64,000 bases of DNA from assembly GCF_029892105.1 (NCBI RefSeq), contig NZ_JARZAJ010000019.1, forward strand, positions 62,001 through 126,000, read 5' to 3'. This DNA comes from Kitasatospora sp. GP82. Its GTDB lineage: Bacteria > Actinomycetota > Actinomycetes > Streptomycetales > Streptomycetaceae. The notes under the pieces are model-generated. The model made no database searches and had not been told where the DNA came from. It was given only the letters and a program-made list of their open reading frames with translations. Position numbers and translations under genes: made by a program. Shown here one piece after another: positions 58,801-64,000 of the stretch; the first letter of the stretch is position 1; each line of letters begins with the position of its first letter.

Positions 58801-59027
58801 TGACCGAGTATCGCTTGGTGGAGCTGGTCGGTGCCGGTCATAGTGATCGTCAGATCGCCCAGGCCCTGCTGCTGACTGAGCAGGACGTGACCGGGTTGAT
58901 GGACCGGGTGGGCCGCAAGCTGGGGGTGACCGGTCGGGCAGGCCTGGCGGACATGGCGTACGCGGCCGGAACCGGCGGCCTCAGGCAGGCACGGGCGTTG
59001 GGGTCCGTACCTCGGCAACCGAGCTGA
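55875..59027 (+). CDS. XRE-AAA-LuxR large transcriptional regulator (LAL-like)
   Basis: A 1050-residue regulator. Unlike classical LAL proteins it begins with a Cro/C1-type helix-turn-helix (FGEILLEHRRAAGLTQEELAEAAGLAARSIRDLERG, about 4-45). An AAA/STAND ATPase follows, with Walker A SGPGMGKTS at residues 118-126, Walker B LLVDDVHWAD near 225 and TQGNPLLLRELL. A long helical TPR-like region spans about 480-960. The C-terminus LSLTEYRLVELVGAGHSDRQIAQALLLTEQDVTGLMDRV is LuxR/GerE-like but with a poorer recognition helix. GTG 55875 is preceded by GGTGAC. Such proteins respond to ATP/ligand state and control secondary metabolism or secreted functions; the target is unknown. Followed by a terminator. 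Confidence 0.88.
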   Translation: MRTFGEILLEHRRAAGLTQEELAEAAGLAARSIRDLERGRRERPQRRTVEMLVSALRLVDADAAVLLGAGRSGRLGDTPAEDGVAGSGLFDRNSQLALLERAAGAARAGRGAVVLVESGPGMGKTSLLKAWAADEQARGMRVLQAGGGELEQDFAFSVLRQLAEPLLARAGRVGRERLLAGPAEPASYALRVDGAGEGGGLSTEASLGVLHSLYWLMVHVTDDGPVALLVDDVHWADGPSVRWLEYLARRLRGLPLLLVLAARPDSGTQVEPLLEQIAAQPDCRRVGLPALTADSVARMVRTSLGRDAESQFVVACAEATQGNPLLLRELLRTLADNGVEPAGDQAHLVETFRGRILAATVVKRLASQPEPARRLARALVVLGDGATWHVAAELAGLGEAEAREHGRRLQRIGVLKPGEVARFDHPLVRAAIAEAVMGPVELATGHARAAELLRGEGAAGDLVATHLLLTEPSGEAWRVEALREAARVTRGRGAPEITMTYLRRALREPMSSGQRGPLLLELGADELQVDVSAAMHHLTQASSTLTDPCSRSLAAHLLADALFIGHQHARAVEVLARAVEDLRQEGDGAGPGRELSWYLQAQMLLIGYEHLSTLPAARQQARRLWDHKLAGDTPGECAVLAALSASAVTGDASAAVTNDLLDRALRGGMTGGDQAGMLVSLAGMGFVTTDRLDDAAARFDQIADLGVRCGSFRMVSAAMMWQLTVRARRGQQAGLTADIGHPGTTTGDGVEHRVRLAMMAQVGESLIERCDLAAATEVLVPDADTDQVGWLWQGPMLLVRSRLHAERGNPTAALAVLLEYGAQERQARVTNLAMMPWRSQAALTHLALGQRKEALQLATEEMELAHRWGTERAIGLASRCLGVVTGGPEGLALLEEAVAVLELSPARLELARARYELGTALSRAGEIGQGRRSLTQALDLAETCGSVLLAGRVRRALTAVGVRPRPAPPVAPILSLTEYRLVELVGAGHSDRQIAQALLLTEQDVTGLMDRVGRKLGVTGRAGLADMAYAAGTGGLRQARALGSVPRQPS

Positions 59028-59058
59028 GACCGGGGCTCCTGCCACCGGGGTGCATGGG

Positions 59059-59097
59059 GAGGGCCTGGACCTCCCGGTACGCGAGGTCCAGGCCCTC
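59059..59097. terminator. Hairpin terminator, 15-bp perfect stem
   Basis: GAGGGCCTGGACCTC (59059-59073) and GAGGTCCAGGCCCTC (59083-59097) are exact complements about a 9-base loop, between the regulator and the convergent fascin-repeat gene. Confidence 0.85.
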
Positions 59098-59160
59098 ATT
59101 CCGTGGGCCCGGGCGGGCAGTTAGCAGGGTTTGTGCCCGTGCCCCTACGGTGGGAACCGG

Positions 59161-60246
59161 TTACTGGAACTGCTCCCAGGGGCCGATTGCGTTGGCGCGG
59201 GCGCGCAGCATGCCGTTCTGGTCACCGCTGTAGGCGTACTCGGCCGAGACGTACAGGCCGTTGGCGGCCGACCGGATGGCGTAGCCGGTGCCGGTGGGCT
59301 CGATGGTGAACTGCTCCCAGGGGCCGATCGCGTCGGCGCGGGCGCGCAGCATGCCGTTCTGGTCACCGCCGTGGCCGAGTTCGGCCGAGACGTACCGGCC
59401 GTTGGCGGCCGACCGGATCGAGTAGACGTTGCTCTTGTTGTTGCGGCACAGGTTGAACTGTTCCCAGGGGCCCATTCCGTCGGCGCGGGCGCGCAGCATG
59501 CCGTTCTGGTCACCGCCGTAGCCGAGTTCGGCCGAGACGTACCGGCCGTTGGTCTGTGACCACAGGGGGGTGGCCGTGGTCACGCAGGCGGTCTCGTTGG
59601 GGGTGACGCTCCCCAGAACGGCGCTCAGGTAGCTCTGGTAGGACTGCAGCGCGTCGATGGCCCGGCCGATGCTGGGGCCGGAGACCGGGAGGGCGTTCCA
59701 GGTCAGCTCGCGCTGGTGTCCGTGCCGCCAGCCCCGGGTGTGCACCGCGTCGCTTCGCGGGTTGTCGTTGTCGGGGTCCTTGGCGTCGATGTTCTGCCCG
59801 CTGTCCTGGTAGGACTGCAGGGCGTAGGCATTCCAGTCCTCCCAGCCGCCCCAGGAGAAGAGCTGCTGGTTGGGCGCGGGGTAGACCAGGTTCTCCATGA
59901 CGACGGCCCCGCCGTTGCCGCCCAGGTAGGACGCGACCTTGTGCTTCTGGGGGTTGAAGAGCAGGAACCGGCCGCGGTCTCCGACCTGGATCCACTGGCA
60001 GTACGGGTTGTTGGCGTCGAACTGCTTGAGCCAGACGCTGTCGTCGTTGGGGCTGGCGCACAGCATCCGGTCGTTCCAGAGCCCGTTGGTGATGAACACC
60101 GGCGTGGCCACCGACTGCCCGGCCTCGTCAGCCGAGGCGGGGGTCGCGGGCAGGCCGACCAGGCAGACCGCGGCCGTGAGGACGGCCACGGCTGCGGTTC
60201 GCGCGGTCCTCAACGCGGACCTGAGGGTGCGCAGGAGGTTTGTCAT
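59161..60246 (-). CDS. Secreted fascin-like repeat protein
   Basis: A 361-residue exported protein. The signal peptide (TAAVAVLTAAVCLVGLPATPASA) ends near residue 39. The middle 180 residues are tryptophan- and asparagine-rich (NPYCQWIQVGDRGRFLLFNP, LFSWGGWEDWNAYALQSYQD) and not recognised. The C-terminal third has three copies of a beta-trefoil/fascin-type repeat built on NGRYVSAELGxGGDQNGMLRARAxxxGPWEQF, at about 228-262, 283-311 and 325-361. Fascin-like folds bind polysaccharide or actin; in an actinomycete a carbohydrate-binding role is more likely. The SnoaL-like gene lies 12 bases upstream on the same strand and is probably co-transcribed. Confidence 0.8.
   Translation of the reverse strand: MTNLLRTLRSALRTARTAAVAVLTAAVCLVGLPATPASADEAGQSVATPVFITNGLWNDRMLCASPNDDSVWLKQFDANNPYCQWIQVGDRGRFLLFNPQKHKVASYLGGNGGAVVMENLVYPAPNQQLFSWGGWEDWNAYALQSYQDSGQNIDAKDPDNDNPRSDAVHTRGWRHGHQRELTWNALPVSGPSIGRAIDALQSYQSYLSAVLGSVTPNETACVTTATPLWSQTNGRYVSAELGYGGDQNGMLRARADGMGPWEQFNLCRNNKSNVYSIRSAANGRYVSAELGHGGDQNGMLRARADAIGPWEQFTIEPTGTGYAIRSAANGLYVSAEYAYSGDQNGMLRARANAIGPWEQFQ
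59170..59560 (-). repeat. Triplicated fascin-type repeat in DNA
   Basis: The block CGCGCGCAGCATGCCGTTCT with GGTCACC following occurs at about 59200, 59340 and 59490, and CCAGGGGCC just to its left in each. Copies 2 and 3 are almost identical over about 70 bases, indicating recent duplication or conversion. Confidence 0.75.
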
Positions 60247-60258
60247 GGGTCTCAGTCC

Positions 60259-60618
60259 TCAGCTGTTCGGAGTCAGCGCGTAGCGCACGGTCTGGGTCTT
60301 GATGAGCCCGTCGCGGAAGACGAACGTGTCGACGCCGTGGTGCGCCTGGCCGGTGTCGGAGCCGGCGGACCACTCCAGGAACAGGACGTCGCCTTCGAAG
60401 ATCTGGATCTTCAGGTCCCACTTGGCGTGGGGGAGGTCGGCGAACAGCTGGGTGAAGCCCTCGCGGACGCCGTCCCTGCCGTGCTTGACACCGGTCGGAG
60501 TGATGAAGGCCGCGTCGTGGGCATAGTTCGCGACGATCTTGTCGAGGTCCTCGGCCATGAGGGCCTGTCCGTGGCTCTGGAAGATCTCTTGCGGGGTTCG
60601 GGTGGTGAGGTTCTTCAC
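60259..60618 (-). CDS. SnoaL/NTF2-like protein
   Basis: A 119-residue single-domain protein with the NTF2-like cone fold: helix MTPQEIFQSHGQAL-type start (TRTPQEIFQSHGQALMAEDLD), VANYAHDAAFITPTGVKHGRD, then beta strands KWDLKIQIFEGDVLFLEWSA and VDTFVFRDGLIKTQTVRYAL. Members include polyketide cyclases, isomerases and proteins of unknown role. No conserved catalytic pair can be assigned with certainty. It precedes the fascin-repeat gene by 12 bases. Confidence 0.85.
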   Translation of the reverse strand: MKNLTTRTPQEIFQSHGQALMAEDLDKIVANYAHDAAFITPTGVKHGRDGVREGFTQLFADLPHAKWDLKIQIFEGDVLFLEWSAGSDTGQAHHGVDTFVFRDGLIKTQTVRYALTPNS

Positions 60619-61155
60619 GGGTGGTGCCTTTCTGCGCTCGAAGGGGTGGTGATTGTTCTGCTCGCTCGGGGTGTCCCGCGCGTGCGGGGTGCCTGACTCG
60701 AGGCGGCTGCGGACGGGTGCCCGATGTGGCCGCCAGGCGGTACGGGGGCGCTCTTCTTCGACGCGCTGCTGGCTCGGTGTCGGTGTCGGGCGGGCACCGG
60801 CCGATGGCTTCCGGACGGGCGGCAGTTCCTGGCGTCCCCTGGTCGTGCAGCCGGCTCCTGTGCCTCAGCTGTCAGCGGAGCCGCCCAGCCGCGTGGTGGT
60901 CACATGCTGCGGCCTGCGGAAAGGCAACCCGCCAGCCCCGCCGGTTGCCACGGTCTGCCCAGCCCGGCCACCAGACAATTGCTCTTGCACCCTCGCTGAC
61001 GCTTCGCCATCCTCGTCGTACTCCGCACTCTCTGGACCCCTCGCGGTAAACGATGAGAACCCGCACTGGGCTCTTCTATCGGCTGCGTCAAAGCAGAACA
61101 TCGAGGTCATGACAACACCAGGAAGAAGCAGGGGAAGCCTCACCGGAAGTCCCTG
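60619..61155. other. Stretch without recognisable genes
   Basis: More than 500 bases lacking a coding signature on either strand. Base composition drops slightly near 61000-61130, approaching the transposase tail. Several frames stay open only because the sequence is GC-rich. Confidence 0.5.
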
Positions 61156-61359
61156 TGTCGCGGGTCTGTACAACCGGCCCTGCACTCCCTGGTCACCGGC
61201 CTTCGCCGGGACCAGGACGCCGTCGTCGCCGGCCTGTCCAGCTCCTGGAGTTCGGGTCAGGTCGAGGGCCAGGTCACGCGAATCGGGCTCCTCAAGCGGA
61301 AGGGCTACGGCCGCGCCAACCTCGACCTGCTCCGCCGACGCATACTCCTGGCGAGCTGA
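61156..61359 (+). mobile_element. ISL3-family transposase C-terminal remnant
   Basis: From 61180 the plus strand reads LHSLVTGLRRDQDAVVAGLS, then SSWSSGQVEGQVTRIGLLKR and GYGRANLDLLRRRILLAS with TGA at 61357-61359. WSSGxVEGxVxRIxxLKRxxYGRAxxDLL is the end of the DDE domain of ISL3 transposases, with the catalytic Glu in VEG. Only the last 60 codons are left, so it is inactive. The element's ends could not be found. Confidence 0.8.
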
Positions 61360-61424
61360 CCTGGCCCGATTGTCGGCGACCACTTCCAAATCCGCGAGTA
61401 CGACCAGGTACGTGATCACAGCCC

Positions 61425-61664
61425 ATGACAGTTATGGCAGGAGCGGTCACCCATCCAGCCGCTCGCGGGCGCGGTCTTGCGCGCGCCGTGTGCGGCTTCG
61501 TCGTGGACGCCCTCGTCCACCGCCACGGCCGCGCCGCGCTCATAGTTCACGACGACAACCCGTCGGCCATCGCCGCGTATGAACGACTCGGGATGACCAA
61601 GCGTCCGTTCCGCTCGGCCCACATCCTGGCCCAGAGAGGCCGGGGCTCTGCCGCGGCAAGCTGA
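61425..61664 (+). pseudogene. GNAT acetyltransferase, C-terminal fragment
   Basis: The 79-residue frame opens MTVMAGAVTHPAARGRGLAR, then CGFVVDALVHRHGRAALIVH and NPSAIAAYERLGMTKRPFRS. THPxARGRGLA is the acetyl-CoA pyrophosphate loop of GNAT proteins, and NPSAIAAYERLGM is the typical last helix and strand. The N-terminal two-thirds of the domain is missing, replaced by the transposase tail 65 bases upstream. It is probably a casualty of that insertion. Confidence 0.65.
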
Positions 61665-61877
61665 TACGGCCGCCCCTGCTCAGAGGTGAGCACAGGCGGC
61701 CGGACAACTCCCCGCCAACTGGCCGCTGCCACCCGATCACAAGATCTTCGCCAGAGCCGAATTCCGTGACCGCCCACACCCCTACCTCGGCCCCCGACCT
61801 GACCCGGGTGTACGAGCGAGCGGGCCGTTGGGTTGGGGATGCTGCTGCGACGTCCGCACCATCCGTGGTAGCTTGCT

Positions 61878-61900
61878 TTGCATGGTAGATGGCTATGCAA
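61878..61900. promoter_or_regulatory. PadR-type operator-like inverted repeat
   Basis: TTGCAT (61878-61883) and ATGCAA (61895-61900) flank 11 bases; the right arm extends to ATGCAAGC, echoed by GCTTGC at 61871-61876. It lies just ahead of the preferred PadR start, as autoregulatory sites of this family do. Confidence 0.5.
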
Positions 61901-61923
61901 GCATCCCGGGGGTGGATGGCCGG

Positions 61924-62250
61924 GTGGCGAGTCAGCTCCGCAAAGGGGTGCTGGAGTACTGCGTCCTGGCACTGCTGCGGGACGGCCCCCGCTACGGGGT
62001 GGAGCTACTGGCGGAGCTCGCCCGGGTCGAGGTGATGGCAACCAGCCAGGGCACGATCTACCCCTTGCTCTCGCGTCTTCGGCGGACCGGACTCACCGAC
62101 ACCCACCTGCGGGAATCCGAGAACGGGCCGCCACGCAGGTACTACACGCTGACCGACGCCGGCCAGAGCGCGTTGGAGGAGTTCACCGCGAACTGGCCCT
62201 CCTTCCGCGCCGCCGTCGACCACTTCCTCACCCCTGGAGAGACGACGTGA
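61924..62250 (+). CDS. PadR-family transcriptional regulator
   Basis: About 108 residues. The PadR core is complete: ASQLRKGVLEYCVLALLRDGPRYGVELLAEL (helices 1-2), TSQGTIYPLLSRLRRTGLTD (recognition helix), wing NGPPRRYYTLTDAG and the C-terminal dimer helix ALEEFTANWPSFRAAVDHFL. GTG 61924 is preferred because GGGGGTGG lies eight bases before it and the upstream ATG 61882 sits inside the likely operator. It overlaps the next gene by four bases (GTGA), forming the common PadR/HAAS couple. Confidence 0.88.
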   Translation: MASQLRKGVLEYCVLALLRDGPRYGVELLAELARVEVMATSQGTIYPLLSRLRRTGLTDTHLRESENGPPRRYYTLTDAGQSALEEFTANWPSFRAAVDHFLTPGETT

Positions 62251-62843
62251 ACAACACCCTCACCCACCCCCTCGTGCGGGCCTACCTGTCCTCGGTCGAG
62301 GAACAGGCCACGGCGCTCCCCGGCGCCCGCCGGCAGGAGCTGCTGGCAGATCTGCGCGAGCACATCGAGGTGGCGCTGGCAGAATCCGACACCCTCGACG
62401 ACAACAGCGTGCGCCGTGTCCTGGAGCAGCTGGGGGCGCCCGGGGAGATCGCGGCAGCCGCCCTGGCCGAGGAACCCGGCAACCACCCGGTACCGCAGAG
62501 CAGCAGGCACACCTCGGTCACCCTCTGCCTGGCCGTCGTGCCGCTGCCGGTCGCACTCGTCCCGGTGATTGGACCATTCCTCGCGCTGGCCGCCACAGTC
62601 GCCGCACTCGTACGGCTGTGGAAGTCCCCGCAGTGGGTGCGCCGGGAGAAGCGGCAGGCGACGCTGCTCGTGCTCTCGCCGGTCGTCACCGTCCCGGCAC
62701 TCGCCGTGGTCTGCTCCGTGGTGCTCGGCGGTCTGACCCCGATCGCGTTGATGACCGCCCTCCCGGCTGCGGTGTGCCTCCCGGTGGCCGCGGCCATCCG
62801 GCTTGGCCGTTCGGCCGCGCGGCTCCGGCGGCATCTGTCCTAG
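62247..62843 (+). CDS. HAAS-domain membrane protein
   Basis: A 198-residue protein. The N-terminal HAAS (DUF1700-like) helical domain includes VRAYLSSVEEQATALPGARRQELLADLREHIEVAL and VRRVLEQLGAPGEIAAAAL. After a linker come four transmembrane segments in two hairpins: VTLCLAVVPLPVALVPVIGPFLALAATVAAL-type and VLSPVVTVPALAVVCSVVLGG with the last pair. Such proteins are encoded beside PadR regulators and appear to act with them in membrane-linked control. GTG 62247 overlaps the PadR stop. Nothing broken is visible. Listed segments are partial quotations of the continuous frame. Confidence 0.85.
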   Translation: MNNTLTHPLVRAYLSSVEEQATALPGARRQELLADLREHIEVALAESDTLDDNSVRRVLEQLGAPGEIAAAALAEEPGNHPVPQSSRHTSVTLCLAVVPLPVALVPVIGPFLALAATVAALVRLWKSPQWVRREKRQATLLVLSPVVTVPALAVVCSVVLGGLTPIALMTALPAAVCLPVAAAIRLGRSAARLRRHLS

Positions 62844-62883
62844 ACCCGCATGTCATGTGCCTCACGCACCTTCTCCGAACTGA

Positions 62884-64000
62884 CTAGGGCGACTGGATTC
62901 GGGTGTAGGTGAGGGCGTTGCTGGTGCCGCCGGGGGTGGTGGCTGTGACCTGGACGGGGCCCGCGCCGGCGGCGGGGGCGGTGGCGGTGGCCTGGGTGTC
63001 GGAGAGCGCCGTGAACGAGGTGGCCGCCGTGGTGCCGAAGGTCACCGCGGTGGTGTTGGTGAGGTTTGTGCCGGTCAGGGTCACCCTGGCGCCGCCGAAG
63101 AGCGGGCCCTGGTTCGGGGTCAGGGACACGAGGGTCGGCGCCGGCAGGTAGGTGTAGGTGAGGGCGTTGCTGGTGCCGCCGGGGGTGGTGGCTGTGACCT
63201 GGACGAGGCCCGCGCCGGCGGCGGGGGCGGTGGCGGTGGCCTGGGTGTCGGAGAGCGCCGTGAACGAGGTGGCCGCCGTGGTGCCGAACTTCACCGCGGT
63301 GGTCCCGGTCAGGTTGGTGCCGGTCAGCGTCACCGTGGTCCCGCCCGAGACCGGGCCCTGGCCCACGGAGAGCGTCGTGAGGGTGGGCGCGTTGAGGAAG
63401 AAGTAGGTGAGGGCGTTGCTGGTGCCGCCGGGCGTGGTGGCCGTGACCTGCACCGGGCCCGCGGTTCCCGGCGGCGCGGTTGCGGTGATCTGGGTGGCGG
63501 ACCCCACTCCGAACGACACGGCCGTGGCCCCGAACCTCACCGCGGTCGTCCCGGTCAGATTGGTGCCGGTCAGGATCACCGTGGTCCCGGCCGAGAGCGG
63601 CCCCTGGCTCGGCGCGAGCGAGGTGAGGCTCGGCGCGGGGACCAGGGAGTACGAGAGGCCGCCACTGGTGCCGCCCGGCGTGGTAACCGTGACCTGGACC
63701 GTGCCCGCGGTTCCCGGCGGCGCGGTCGCGGTGATCTGGGTGGCGGAGACCACCGAGAACGAGGTGGCCGCCGTGCCGCCGAAGCTGACGGCGGTGGTGT
63801 TGGTGAGGTTGGTGCCGGTCAGGGTCACCGTGGTCCCGCCCAACACAGCCCCCTGGTTCGGCGTAAGCCCGGTGAGGGCCGGCGAGGGTGCATAGGTGAA
63901 GGGGAGTGCGTTGCTGGTGCCGCCCGGCGTGGTCGCGGTCACGGCGACGGTGCCGCTGGCGGCGGGGGCGGTGGCGGTGATCTGGGTGGCGGAGACCACC
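62884..64000 (-). CDS. TIG/IPT-repeat protein, C-terminal part (gene cut by window edge)
   Basis: At least 371 residues in the window; the start lies beyond base 64000. The protein is made of repeated immunoglobulin-like TIG/IPT domains of 83-85 residues, each with PxLTxLxPxQGPxxGGTTVTL, GTNLTxTTAV, FGTTAATSF, ATAPAAGAG and VQVTATTPGGTSNALTYT. Four full units and part of a fifth are seen. The composition is almost entirely Thr, Gly, Ala, Val, Ser with very few charged residues, typical of a secreted or surface stalk. It ends IQSP with no anchor, so any anchoring or catalytic domain must be N-terminal. Convergent with the HAAS gene. Confidence 0.88.
   Translation of the reverse strand, partial: VVSATQITATAPAASGTVAVTATTPGGTSNALPFTYAPSPALTGLTPNQGAVLGGTTVTLTGTNLTNTTAVSFGGTAATSFSVVSATQITATAPPGTAGTVQVTVTTPGGTSGGLSYSLVPAPSLTSLAPSQGPLSAGTTVILTGTNLTGTTAVRFGATAVSFGVGSATQITATAPPGTAGPVQVTATTPGGTSNALTYFFLNAPTLTTLSVGQGPVSGGTTVTLTGTNLTGTTAVKFGTTAATSFTALSDTQATATAPAAGAGLVQVTATTPGGTSNALTYTYLPAPTLVSLTPNQGPLFGGARVTLTGTNLTNTTAVTFGTTAATSFTALSDTQATATAPAAGAGPVQVTATTPGGTSNALTYTRIQSP
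62909..63406 (-). repeat. Nearly identical 249-bp tandem units in the TIG gene
   Basis: The units at 62909-63157 and 63158-63406 are exactly 249 bp each; their first 130 or so bases differ at only one position, while the remaining halves have diverged. A third unit at 63407 is more diverged. The pattern indicates recent duplication or gene conversion of half a domain. Confidence 0.8.

Overview
The window reads as chromosomal DNA of a streptomycete (Streptomyces, Kitasatospora or a close relative). Base composition is very GC-rich, GTG starts are frequent, and the gene content is typical of that group: a 2-methylisoborneol operon, a GTG-started two-component pair, PadR/HAAS and SpoIIE-type regulators, and an assimilatory nitrate operon. 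No rRNA, tRNA or CRISPR array was seen. Gene density is patchy. Long intact operons alternate with stretches of broken genes and transposase tails (ISL3, IS256, IS3/IS481-like), as expected of accessory or arm-type DNA.

Layout. 1-6.5 kb: end of a proline iminopeptidase, a secreted M6 protease, then two divergent regulator/enzyme pairs (MarR with dienelactone hydrolase; HxlR with an NmrA-like oxidoreductase), each with paired palindromic operators between them, a broken second HxlR gene and an unknown protein. 6.5-10.7 kb: a self-sufficient P450-reductase fusion (CYP102/BM3 type) divergent from a PAS-LuxR regulator. 11.2-16.8 kb: response regulator, histidine kinase, ABC ATPase and a large FtsX-type permease. 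18.1-26.4 kb: a complete, translationally coupled four-gene Wadjet (JetABCD) plasmid-defence system of the DUF2397/2398/2399 kind. 27-33.4 kb: a cut-down STAS protein coupled to a very large hybrid kinase with five exact-length HAMP repeats, followed by a SpoIIE phosphatase; then an alpha-oxoamine synthase.

35.3-38.7 kb (minus strand): a family 2B (cyclic-nucleotide-domain) encapsulin, 2-methylisoborneol synthase and geranyl-diphosphate C2-methyltransferase, i.e. a terpene odorant pathway whose cyclase is expected to be packed in a protein shell. 39.5-43.5 kb: TetR regulator, secreted HAD phosphatase, small membrane protein, secreted CAP protein. 44-55.4 kb: nitrate assimilation. A five-gene minus-strand operon (nasA, FAD reductase, nirB, nirD, narK) has almost no intergenic space. 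Divergent from it lie a gutted uroporphyrinogen-III synthase/HTH gene, a sirohydrochlorin chelatase and a CysJ-like diflavin reductase fragment; GlnR-like boxes sit between the two sides. A cupin/zinc-ribbon protein and a truncated HPP membrane protein lie at the narK end.

55.9-64 kb: a large XRE-AAA-LuxR regulator, a secreted fascin-repeat protein with a SnoaL-like partner, transposase and acetyltransferase tails, a PadR/HAAS pair, and the C-terminal part of a TIG/IPT-repeat protein running off the right edge. The systems most worth attention are the Wadjet locus, the encapsulated 2-MIB operon, the HAMP-repeat kinase/SpoIIE/oxoamine-synthase group, and the signs of gene erosion around the nitrate cluster.
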